This document shows positions 55,520 to 63,655 of a DNA stretch of 64,000 bases, piece after piece. Where the stretch lies: NCBI RefSeq assembly GCF_020164595.1, contig NZ_JAIQZE010000007.1:88748-152747 (forward strand). The letters run 5' to 3'. A program made the position numbers and the translations under genes. Origin of the DNA: Psychroflexus longus. Lineage in GTDB: Bacteria; Bacteroidota; Bacteroidia; Flavobacteriales; Flavobacteriaceae. The stretch's first letter is position 1. Each line of letters begins with the position of its first letter. The notes under the pieces were generated by a model, which did no database searches, had not been told where the DNA came from, and saw only the letters and a program-made list of their open reading frames with translations.

Positions 55520-56649
55520 CAGAGGGAAAAATTAAATTAGACTCCATACAAGAAGCTATCGATGATGTAAGAGCTGGAAAAGTGATTATTGTTGTAGATG
55601 ACGAGGACAGAGAAAATGAAGGAGACTTTTTGGCAGCAGCAGAAAAAGTAACTCCAGAGATGATTAATTTTATGGCAAAATATGGAAGAGGTTTGATCTG
55701 CTCGCCACTTACAGAAGGTCGTTGTAAAAACTTAAATCTTTCAACAATGGTCGGCAACAACACCGATCCTTTGGAAACAGCTTTTACTGTTTCTGTAGAT
55801 TTGAGAGGGAATGGAGTAACCACTGGCATCTCAGCATCAGATCGCGCAAAAACTATAAAAGCACTTTGTGAAGAGGAAACCAGACCACAGGATTTGAATC
55901 GTCCTGGGCATATATTTCCATTAATCGCTAAAGAAGGGGGTGTACTGAGAAGAACAGGCCACACAGAAGCTTCAATTGATTTTGCAAGGTTAGCAGGTTT
56001 AAAACCGGCTGGAGTGATTTGTGAAATCATGAATGAAGATGGAACTATGGCCAGACTTCCACAGCTTGTAGAAGTTGCCAAAGCTCATAATCTCAAACTT
56101 GTTTCTATCGAAGATCTTGTTGCTTACAGGATGCAACACGACTCTCTTATTGAAAAATCTGAAGATTTTGAACTTAATACACGATTCGGTAAATTTAGAT
56201 TAAGAGCTTATCATCAAACCACAAATGATCAGGTGCATATTGCATTGACTAAAGGTACATGGAAAACAGATGAGCCCGTTTTAGTCCGAATGAATTCTAC
56301 TTTAGTCAATAATGATATCCTTGGAACATTAACATCCAATGCTGATCAAAAACTGGATGATATGTTTAAGCAATTGAACACTGAAGGTAACGGAGCTATC
56401 GTCTTTATCAATCAAGATGTTCAAGGACTTAACTTGATCTCGAGATTGAAAGAGTTAAAGCAAAATCAGAATGATGGCATTGCTAAAGCTCCTAGGCTTA
56501 TAATGGATGATAAAGATTTCGGAATTGGAGCACAAATTTTACATGACTTAGGTGTTCATAAAATTAAATTGATGTCCAATTCTCAACAAAAGAAACGAGT
56601 AGGAATGATAGGCTACGGACTAGAAATAATAGATTATGTGAATTATTAA
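55516..56649 (+). CDS. ribB: 3,4-dihydroxy-2-butanone-4-phosphate synthase with degenerate GTP cyclohydrolase II domain
   Basis: Makes the four-carbon riboflavin precursor from ribulose 5-phosphate. The 377-residue protein has an intact RibB half (residues 1-205: DDEDRENEGD from Asp28, TGISASDRAKT, GHTEASIDFARLAG) and a RibA-like half (~210-377). In the latter, the zinc-cysteine site is gone: where active enzymes have HSECLTGDVFGSLRCDCG, this has NSTLVNNDILGTLTSNAD (from residue 260). The late motif KDFGIGAQILHDLG is kept. GTP cyclohydrolase activity is therefore not expected here and must be supplied elsewhere. ATGA overlap with the lpt gene. Confidence 0.92.
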   Translation: MTEGKIKLDSIQEAIDDVRAGKVIIVVDDEDRENEGDFLAAAEKVTPEMINFMAKYGRGLICSPLTEGRCKNLNLSTMVGNNTDPLETAFTVSVDLRGNGVTTGISASDRAKTIKALCEEETRPQDLNRPGHIFPLIAKEGGVLRRTGHTEASIDFARLAGLKPAGVICEIMNEDGTMARLPQLVEVAKAHNLKLVSIEDLVAYRMQHDSLIEKSEDFELNTRFGKFRLRAYHQTTNDQVHIALTKGTWKTDEPVLVRMNSTLVNNDILGTLTSNADQKLDDMFKQLNTEGNGAIVFINQDVQGLNLISRLKELKQNQNDGIAKAPRLIMDDKDFGIGAQILHDLGVHKIKLMSNSQQKKRVGMIGYGLEIIDYVNY

Positions 56650-56657
56650 TTCATATT

Positions 56658-56713
56658 AAGTTTAAATAATTAAAAAGCTCTTCCATCGAAGAGCTTTTTA
56701 ATTATTTAAACTT
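56658..56713. terminator. Long perfect bidirectional terminator hairpin after ribB
   Basis: A perfect 26-bp stem (56658-56683 with 56688-56713) encloses CATC. Flanking A- and T-tracts let it stop both ribB and the convergent secreted-protein gene; the latter's stop codon lies within the stem. Confidence 0.8.
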
Positions 56714-57412
56714 TTTCCATCGTTCCTGGATATACTCTCCTTCAGAACTTTTTCCGTTATGACTCCAAATACCATCTTTTATTTCTTTACTGAATGAAAG
56801 CGTATCACCAACCATATTTGGATTTTTGGAAAAAAACTGAATGATCTCTTTATGTTTATCATTTTCATAAGTCCATTTTCCACCACTAGATCCAAAAAAC
56901 TCTCCAGTCTGGCTATTTAATGCTAATATTTGATAATGATTATCTGTTAGTATTTTCAGTGTTTTCCGTGGTTTGTCCTCTATCGTTGTCCATCTTGAAT
57001 CCCTGAAAACTTCGTGAATTTTCCAGCAGGTTACATTTTCTTTTTCCGCAGAATCAACTTTGACCCAGGTTTCTGTATTTCTGGAATTCCGATCTTCCAA
57101 CTTCAAAGTATCATTTTCTATGTAATAACTGTAATTGATGTAAGTACCTGTAACAGCTCTGGAATTTGAATGAATTTCGTAGTTTTCGATATAATCTGAT
57201 TTTGATAAAGAATAGGTTCCTCCAGAAGCTGATACAAATTCTCCTGAAGATTTTAATCGGGTAGAGGACGTAAAATAATTATCGCTAAAGAGTTTGATGG
57301 TTTTAAGTTTTTTTGACTTTTTATCGACCCTTTGCCATGCTCCATTGAGTTGCTGGGCTTGCAAAATACACGAACTAAAAATTGACAAAATTAATAGGTA
57401 AAAAAATTTCAT
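56702..57412 (-). CDS. Secreted protein with duplicated lipocalin-like/DUF4488-like domain
   Basis: A 236-residue exported protein (signal peptide to ~19, LQAQ). Two similar halves are visible: GAWQRVDKKSKKLKTIKLFSDNYF...GEFVSASGGTY and SRWTTIEDKPRKTLKILTDNHYQ...GEFFGSSGGKW, both continuing to a Trp-Lys type end (ETWVKV; ERWKKF). The repeat resembles small beta-barrel lipocalin-like domains of Bacteroidota, but no ligand or function is known. It is alone and ends in the large shared hairpin. Confidence 0.6.
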   Translation of the reverse strand: MKFFYLLILSIFSSCILQAQQLNGAWQRVDKKSKKLKTIKLFSDNYFTSSTRLKSSGEFVSASGGTYSLSKSDYIENYEIHSNSRAVTGTYINYSYYIENDTLKLEDRNSRNTETWVKVDSAEKENVTCWKIHEVFRDSRWTTIEDKPRKTLKILTDNHYQILALNSQTGEFFGSSGGKWTYENDKHKEIIQFFSKNPNMVGDTLSFSKEIKDGIWSHNGKSSEGEYIQERWKKFK

Positions 57413-57589
57413 TTTTTGTTTTTTTAATATTGAACACTAATCTAGATATTTTTTTAGTGTATCCATTAGTATTCTTAAGGTGACTTTAAGTTTTCATATA
57501 TGTCTATTGAGATATTTAAAATTACAAATGGATTTAAAGAAATGTATTTAAAGATATCAATAAAACTGTATCAAATTCAGCTTAAATTC

Positions 57590-57620
57590 AAAACCCTGTC
57601 TCAAAAATAAGACAGGGTTT
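57590..57620 (-). terminator. Probable terminator after the acyl-CoA dehydrogenase gene
   Basis: An 11-bp stem (57591-57601 with 57610-57620), 8-base loop, ~22 bases past the stop on the minus strand; the following T-tract is short. Confidence 0.6.
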
Positions 57621-57642
57621 AAATATTCAGAATTATCGGAAA

Positions 57643-59451
57643 TTAGATCGCGTACTTGTTGTCTTCGACAATTTTGTCTGCAATTATATTTCTTAATTCT
57701 ACAATGTTTGGATAGTTCTCGTATTTTGTGAATCGCTTTAATCCCATCAACATCATTTTTTGCTCATCGCCTTCAGCAAAAGAAACAATACCTTCTTTAG
57801 CTTTTTCGTTGATTTTGTCTACAGCTTTATACAATCTTAATTTTGCCATAGCGATTTGCACTTTTTGAGTCTCTTCTCCAAAACGATTAGCATTTTTTTC
57901 CGCTCTCAAAATTGCAGATTCAGCCATATAAGTTTCGATTAAAATATCGGCTGAAGCTAACAACAATTGCTGATGTTGATCCAACTCTTCACCATACTTC
58001 TGAGCTGCACTTCCAGCCACCATCAAGAAAACTTTTTTAAGTTTTTTTAACATTGCTTTTTCCTCAGCAAGTAATTGTGTGTAATCTGGTGTTTCAAATG
58101 AAGGAATTCCGGTTAATTCATCTGCAACAGCTTTTGCTGGACCTAGCAAATCAACATGACCTTTCATTGCTTTTTTGACTAACATTCCTACAGATAGCAT
58201 TCTGTTGATTTCGTTGGTACCTTCATAGATTCTCGAAATACGGGCATCTCTCCAAGCTGACTCCATTGGAGCGTCTGCAGAAAATCCCATACCTCCATAA
58301 ATTTGGATTCCTTCATCAGTACATTTCTGAATATCTTCTGATACTGCAACTTTAAGAATAGAACATTCAATAGCAAATTCTTCAACACCTTTCAGCTCTG
58401 CTTCCTGGTGTGAGCTCCCGCTTTCTTTCCTTAAATTAATCCTATCTTCAATATTTTTTGAAGCTCTGTAAGAAGCAGCTTCATCAGTATATATGGCCAT
58501 TGCCATTTCAGCAAGCTTGGATCTTATGGCACCAAATTTTGAAATTGGAGTATCAAATTGAACCCTATCATTTGCATAACTAACTGCAGATCCTAAAACT
58601 CTACGTTGAGCATCAAGGCAAGCTGCGGCAAGTTTAATTCTACCAACGTTCAAAGCGTTCATAGCGATTTTGAAACCACCATTTCTCTCTCCCAATAGGT
58701 TTTCTGCAGGAACTTTTGTCTCGTTAAAAAACACTTGACGAGTAGAAGAGGAGTGAATACCTAATTTTTTCTCTTCATCTCCCATTGAGATACCATTTTT
58801 TAAATCTTTCTCAACAATAAAACCGGTAATATTTTTATCATCCTCGATTCTAGCGAATACAATGAATATATCACAGAATCCAGCATTAGAGATCCACATT
58901 TTCTGACCTGTAATTTTATAGTGAGATCCATCTTCTGATAAGACAGCTTTCGTTTTTCCTGAATTGGCATCAGATCCTGCTCCTGGTTCAGTTAAACAAT
59001 AAGCACCAAACCATTCTCCTGTAGCCAATTTTGGAATGTACTTTTTCTTTTGCTCTTCAGTTCCATAAAGAGTAATAGGTAAAGTACCAATTCCTGTATG
59101 TGCACCAAAAGCTGTTGCAATAGATCCTGTAGCTCCAGAGATGTAGTCACAAACCAACATGGTTGAGACAAAATCCATTCCTAAACCATCGTATTCTTCT
59201 GGAACTGCAACACCTAAAAATCCAAGTTCTCCAGCTTTACGCATAACTTCTTCCGTCAGATCGTAATTCTTTTTTTCAAACTCTTCTTTTTTAGACCAAA
59301 TTTCTCTGTCTACAAACTCTTTAACAGAGTCTCTCATCATTTTTTGTTCATCTGAAAAATCTTCAGGTGTGAAAATTTCTTCAGCCTTAGTTTCTTTTAC
59401 AATGAATTGACCACCTCGGATCAATTCAGCAATTTTTTCTTTTGTTTCCAT
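57643..59451 (-). CDS. Acyl-CoA dehydrogenase (long form)
   Basis: FAD enzyme introducing the first double bond of fatty-acid beta-oxidation. The 602-residue chain is longer than the ~380 of short-chain enzymes and carries a C-terminal helical extension, as in VLCAD/ACAD9-type enzymes. Visible motifs: CLTEPGAGSDANSGKTKA (flavin/substrate), KMWISNAGFCDIF, YGGMGFSADAPMESAWRDARI and RIYEGTNEINRM. It is the last gene of marR-fadB-fadA-acd, 11 bases after the thiolase. Confidence 0.93.
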   Translation of the reverse strand: METKEKIAELIRGGQFIVKETKAEEIFTPEDFSDEQKMMRDSVKEFVDREIWSKKEEFEKKNYDLTEEVMRKAGELGFLGVAVPEEYDGLGMDFVSTMLVCDYISGATGSIATAFGAHTGIGTLPITLYGTEEQKKKYIPKLATGEWFGAYCLTEPGAGSDANSGKTKAVLSEDGSHYKITGQKMWISNAGFCDIFIVFARIEDDKNITGFIVEKDLKNGISMGDEEKKLGIHSSSTRQVFFNETKVPAENLLGERNGGFKIAMNALNVGRIKLAAACLDAQRRVLGSAVSYANDRVQFDTPISKFGAIRSKLAEMAMAIYTDEAASYRASKNIEDRINLRKESGSSHQEAELKGVEEFAIECSILKVAVSEDIQKCTDEGIQIYGGMGFSADAPMESAWRDARISRIYEGTNEINRMLSVGMLVKKAMKGHVDLLGPAKAVADELTGIPSFETPDYTQLLAEEKAMLKKLKKVFLMVAGSAAQKYGEELDQHQQLLLASADILIETYMAESAILRAEKNANRFGEETQKVQIAMAKLRLYKAVDKINEKAKEGIVSFAEGDEQKMMLMGLKRFTKYENYPNIVELRNIIADKIVEDNKYAI

Positions 59452-59462
59452 TTTTCTTTTTT

Positions 59463-60650
59463 TTAATATACTTCATAAATTCCAGCAGCACCTTGTCCGG
59501 TTCCGACACACATGGTGACCATGGAGTATTTGTTACTTAATTTTCTCTTTTTCATTTCGTCAAAAATTTGAACTGATAGCTTGGCTCCAGTACAACCTAA
59601 TGGATGACCGAGCGCAATAGCACCACCATTCACGTTTAAGATATCTTGATTTATGTCTAGTTCTCTGGCAACCGCTAAAGATTGAGAGGCAAACGCTTCA
59701 TTCAATTCTATCAACTCTATGTCACTAAGCTTCAAGTTAGCTTGTTTCAAAGCTTTTGGAATTGCTTTTACAGGACCGATCCCCATAATTCTTGGTTCTA
59801 CACCAACAGTGGCGTAAGACACCAATCTGGCAACAGGCTCAAGATTTAGCTCTTTTACCATTTCCTCACTCATCACCATGACAAAAGCTGCTCCATCACT
59901 CATTTGAGAAGAATTACCAGCAGTCACACTTCCACCTTCAGCAAAAACTGGTCTTAGTTTATTCAAAACTTCTTCAGAAGTATCCGCTCTAGGACCCTGA
60001 TCCTGATCTACGGTATAAGATTTAGACTGCTTCTTACCATTGGAATCCACAAAAATGTCTTCAACGTTTATAGGTACAATCTGATTTTGGAATCTGTTTC
60101 CTTTTTGAGCTTTGATTGCTTTTTGATGGGAATTGAAGGCAAATTCATTTTGATCTTTTGCATTGATTTTATACTTCTCTGCAACTGCTTCCGCGGTCAA
60201 TCCCATTCCCCAGTAGTAACTTTCATTTCCTGCCCTTGCAACTTCGTAATTAGGAACTGGTTTGTAACCACCCATTGGAATGTAACTCATACTTTCTGCA
60301 CCACCAGCAATGATACAATCTGCCATTCCACTTTGAATTTTTGCAGAAGCCATAGCGATGGTTTCAATTCCGGATGCACAGTATCTATTAACTGTAACTC
60401 CAGGAACTTCTTCAGTTTTAAGTCCCATCAATGAGACTAATCGTCCTATATTAAGGCCTTGTTCTGCTTCTGGCATTGCATTGCCAACAATGACGTCGTC
60501 AATTCTAGATTTGTCAAAATCAGGTAATTGTTTCATCATGTAGTTGATGGTTTCAGCTGCTAGATCATCTGGTCGTTTAAAACGAAACACTCCTTTTGGA
60601 GCTTTTCCTACTGCGGTTCTATATCCTTTAACTATATATGCTGTTTTCAT
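59463..60650 (-). CDS. Acetyl-CoA acyltransferase (3-ketoacyl-CoA thiolase)
   Basis: Final step of beta-oxidation, cleaving 3-ketoacyl-CoA with CoA. The 395-residue protein has the nucleophile cysteine in VNRYCASGIETIAMA, GGAESMSYIPMGG, NEAFASQSLAVA, GGAIALGHPLGCTGAK with the catalytic histidine, and the second cysteine in VTMCVGTGQGAAGI. It functions as the FadA partner of the upstream multifunctional enzyme. A 124-base gap with a small hairpin separates it from that gene. Confidence 0.94.
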   Translation of the reverse strand: MKTAYIVKGYRTAVGKAPKGVFRFKRPDDLAAETINYMMKQLPDFDKSRIDDVIVGNAMPEAEQGLNIGRLVSLMGLKTEEVPGVTVNRYCASGIETIAMASAKIQSGMADCIIAGGAESMSYIPMGGYKPVPNYEVARAGNESYYWGMGLTAEAVAEKYKINAKDQNEFAFNSHQKAIKAQKGNRFQNQIVPINVEDIFVDSNGKKQSKSYTVDQDQGPRADTSEEVLNKLRPVFAEGGSVTAGNSSQMSDGAAFVMVMSEEMVKELNLEPVARLVSYATVGVEPRIMGIGPVKAIPKALKQANLKLSDIELIELNEAFASQSLAVARELDINQDILNVNGGAIALGHPLGCTGAKLSVQIFDEMKKRKLSNKYSMVTMCVGTGQGAAGIYEVY

Positions 60651-60664
60651 TTTCCTATCCCTAA

Positions 60665-60683
60665 CCCTTTCCGAAAGAAAGGG
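60665..60683. other. Intergenic hairpin between fadB-like and thiolase genes
   Basis: CCCTTTC and GAAAGGG pair as a 7-bp stem with a CGAAA loop. It has no T-tract in the direction of the operon, so it is more likely an RNA processing or stability element than a terminator. Confidence 0.35.
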
Positions 60684-60774
60684 AATTTTGATGGGTGTTT
60701 TTTTCAGTTTATACTATTTTCAAATTTCGCTATATTCTTGAAGTTTTCACTTTGGGAAGATTTAGATGGAATTT

Positions 60775-63180
60775 CTAATTTCTCAAAGGTTTTCCTTTCT
60801 TGATCATATGCTGTAAACGTTCAAGGGTTTTCTTTTCACCACAGAGTGATAGAAATGCCTCTCGTTCAAGATCAAGTAAATATTGTTCTGATACATAATT
60901 AGCTTCAGACAAATCGCCACCAGACATGACATAAGCGAGCTTATTGGCTATCTTCTGATCATGTTCACTGATATATTTACCAGCTTTCATTTGATCTGTA
61001 CCAACTAAGAAAGCACCTAATGCCTGTCTGCCTAATACTTTAATATCATTAGTTTTTACAGGTTGAGTATATCCGTTTTGAGCCATTAATTTAGCTTGTT
61101 CTTTGGCTACGGCTAACTGTCTATCTCTACTTACTACAACAATATCTTTACCTCTTTCCAAAATATTAAGGTCATAAGCTTCATGTGCAGATTTAGCGAC
61201 TTTCGCCATACCAATAGTTAAGAAGTTTTCCCTTAATCTGTTTAATTCAACATCATCTTTTTGGAAAGTCAAAGCTGCACGTCTGGTCATTTCTTTGGAA
61301 CCACCACCACCTGGGATAACTCCTACTCCAAATTCTACTAAACCGATATAAGTTTCTGCATGAGCAACAACTTTATCTGCGTGCATAGACAACTCACATC
61401 CACCGCCAAGTGCCATTTGATGTGGAGCTGCTACTGTCGGTATAGAGGAATAACGCATTCTCATCATTGTATCTTGAAAATATTTGATAGCGCCATTCAA
61501 TTCTTCGTATTCCTGCTCTACGGCAAACATGAAGATCATTCCAATATTCGCACCTACAGAGAAATTATCTCCAGTATTAGAAATTACAACACCATCATAT
61601 TCCTTTTCAGCAATATCCATGGCGGCATTGATGCCATTGAGAACATCTCCACCAATCGAATTCATTTTACTTCGGAATTCGATATTCAAAATACCGTCGC
61701 CTAAATCTTCAGCAACTAAATCTTTATTGCTGAAAACTTCATGACTTTCTCTAATGTTATCAAGAATGATAAAGGCATCTTGACCAGGAATCTTTTCATG
61801 AGATTTTTTATCAATATCATAGAAATAAGTTTTCCCAGATTTCACATGATAAAAAGAATTTTCTTTGGCTTCTGAGAGTATTTGAACCCAGTCTGCAATT
61901 TCAAAACCTTCGTCTTTCATCAATTGGATTCCCTTTTCTAATCCAATCGCATCCCAAATCTGAAACGGACCATGTTGCCATCCGAAACCAGCTTTCATGG
62001 CATCATCGATTTTGTATAATGCATCAGTGATTTCAGGAATTCGATTTTGTACATATGCAAATAAAGCAGCAAAGTTTTTTCTGTAGAATTCACCTGCTTT
62101 ATCTTTTCCTTCGATCAAAATCGGAAACCTATCTGCAACTACATCTACTGTTTTTGTTTTTTCTAAAGAGTCAAATTTTGCTGATTTTTTATCTCTGTAT
62201 TCTAATGAATCAAGATCTAAAGATTTAATTTCACTAGTACCATCATCATGCTTTACTTTTTTATAAAAGCCTTGACCTGATTTACTACCCAGCCATTTTT
62301 TCTCCATCATGTGATCGATAAAGTCGGGTAATTTGAACAACTCATGACGCTCATCATCTGGAACGTTATCGTAAAGCCCATTAGCAACATGTACTAAAGT
62401 ATCAAGCCCTACAACATCTACCGTTCTAAAAGTTGCAGACTTTGGACGCCCAATCACTGGACCAGTCAATTTATCAACTTCCTCAATCGTCATGTCCATA
62501 TCTTTAACCATATGAAATAAACTCATGATACTGAAAATACCGATTCTATTACCTATAAAGGCTGGTGTATCTTTAGCAACAACAGTAGTTTTTCCCAAGA
62601 ATTTTTCACCATAACCATTTAAGAATTCTAATACTTCATCTGAAGTATCCGGTCCTGGAATAATTTCAAGAAGTTTCAAATATCGTGGAGGGTTGAAAAA
62701 GTGAGTTCCACAAAAATGTTTTTTGAAATCATCAGATCTTCCCTCATTCATGAATTTAATTGGAATTCCTGAAGTATTTGAAGATATTAAAGTTCCAGGT
62801 GTTCTATGCTTTTCAAGGTTTTCAAAGACTTGTTTTTTGATATCAAGTCTTTCAACTACAACCTCTATGATCCAATCTGCATCTTTAACTTTAGAAATAT
62901 CATCATCAAGATTCCCTGTTTCGATTCGCTTTGCAAAGTCTTTATGATAAATAGGAGAGGGGTTAGATTTTAATGAAGATTGTAAGGCTTCATTAACAAT
63001 TCTATTTCTAACCGAAGTATCTTCAAGTGTTATTCCTTGCTTTTCTTCAGCTGCAGAAAGTTCTCTTGGTACAATATCTAGAAGTAAGACTTCTACACCT
63101 ATATTTGCGAAATGGCAAGCGATACCACTTCCCATAATACCGGAACCAATAACGGCAACTTTTTTGATTCTTCTTTTCAT
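60775..63180 (-). CDS. 3-hydroxyacyl-CoA dehydrogenase / enoyl-CoA hydratase fusion (FadB-like, reversed order)
   Basis: Bifunctional beta-oxidation enzyme for hydration and oxidation. In this 801-residue protein the NAD-binding dehydrogenase comes first (VAVIGSGIMGSGIACHFANIG at ~8, then the SSNTSGIPI and HFFNPPRYLKLLEII catalytic region) and the crotonase/hydratase domain follows (~500-700, DGVVISNTGDNFSVGANIG and PHQMALGGGCELSMHAD). E. coli FadB has the opposite order; the reversed type is usual in Bacteroidota. The gene starts four bases after marR. Confidence 0.94.
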   Translation of the reverse strand: MKRRIKKVAVIGSGIMGSGIACHFANIGVEVLLLDIVPRELSAAEEKQGITLEDTSVRNRIVNEALQSSLKSNPSPIYHKDFAKRIETGNLDDDISKVKDADWIIEVVVERLDIKKQVFENLEKHRTPGTLISSNTSGIPIKFMNEGRSDDFKKHFCGTHFFNPPRYLKLLEIIPGPDTSDEVLEFLNGYGEKFLGKTTVVAKDTPAFIGNRIGIFSIMSLFHMVKDMDMTIEEVDKLTGPVIGRPKSATFRTVDVVGLDTLVHVANGLYDNVPDDERHELFKLPDFIDHMMEKKWLGSKSGQGFYKKVKHDDGTSEIKSLDLDSLEYRDKKSAKFDSLEKTKTVDVVADRFPILIEGKDKAGEFYRKNFAALFAYVQNRIPEITDALYKIDDAMKAGFGWQHGPFQIWDAIGLEKGIQLMKDEGFEIADWVQILSEAKENSFYHVKSGKTYFYDIDKKSHEKIPGQDAFIILDNIRESHEVFSNKDLVAEDLGDGILNIEFRSKMNSIGGDVLNGINAAMDIAEKEYDGVVISNTGDNFSVGANIGMIFMFAVEQEYEELNGAIKYFQDTMMRMRYSSIPTVAAPHQMALGGGCELSMHADKVVAHAETYIGLVEFGVGVIPGGGGSKEMTRRAALTFQKDDVELNRLRENFLTIGMAKVAKSAHEAYDLNILERGKDIVVVSRDRQLAVAKEQAKLMAQNGYTQPVKTNDIKVLGRQALGAFLVGTDQMKAGKYISEHDQKIANKLAYVMSGGDLSEANYVSEQYLLDLEREAFLSLCGEKKTLERLQHMIKKGKPLRN

Positions 63181-63184
63181 ATGA

Positions 63185-63646
63185 TTATTGAATTTTGGCT
63201 TGTTCGTGTTCTTTTATAAATACTTTTTTATCAGAAATAATTTTGTTGATTTGATCCATTACTTTAATGAATGTTTGTAGGTCTTCATTCGAAATATTGT
63301 TTTTTACAGCTTCGTCAAAAGATAAAACAACATATTTTGAAAATTTTCTCATTTCAACTCCAAAGTCAGTTAAGTATATAAGAACACTTCTACCATCATT
63401 TGGATTTTTTCCTCTTTTAATTAAACCTTTTTCTTCCATAGCTTTCAATGTTCTAGACAAGCTAGTTGACTCAACACCCATTTTTGGTCCTAAAGCTGTT
63501 GATGGGGTACCTTTTTCTGAATCAATACTTAAAAGTGCAAATCCAGTAGCCATACTACTACCTTTTTTATTTGCTTCCTCATTATACATTTTAGCAACTG
63601 CAATCCAGGTAGACCTTAATATGTAATCAATTGTTTTCTCTTTCAT
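63185..63646 (-). CDS. MarR-family transcriptional regulator of the beta-oxidation operon
   Basis: A 153-residue winged-helix regulator (ATG 63646). DNA-binding part: SIDSEKGTPSTALGPKMGVESTSLSRTLKAMEEKGLIKR (recognition helix in the second half) followed by wing NPNDGRSVLIYLTD. It is the first gene of the operon with the fatty-acid genes and is likely a repressor released by an acyl-CoA or fatty acid, as in many MarR systems; the ligand is inference. A palindrome overlaps its promoter. Confidence 0.88.
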   Translation of the reverse strand: MKEKTIDYILRSTWIAVAKMYNEEANKKGSSMATGFALLSIDSEKGTPSTALGPKMGVESTSLSRTLKAMEEKGLIKRGKNPNDGRSVLIYLTDFGVEMRKFSKYVVLSFDEAVKNNISNEDLQTFIKVMDQINKIISDKKVFIKEHEQAKIQ

Positions 63647-63655
63647 ATTCTTCAA

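Noticed and set aside
55500..56081. 193-residue open frame antisense to ribB
   Set aside because: A shadow frame with serine/alanine-rich composition and no family features.
60665..60683. Hairpin as a terminator between the fadB-like and thiolase genes
   Set aside because: No T-tract follows in the minus-strand direction, and the genes belong to one pathway.
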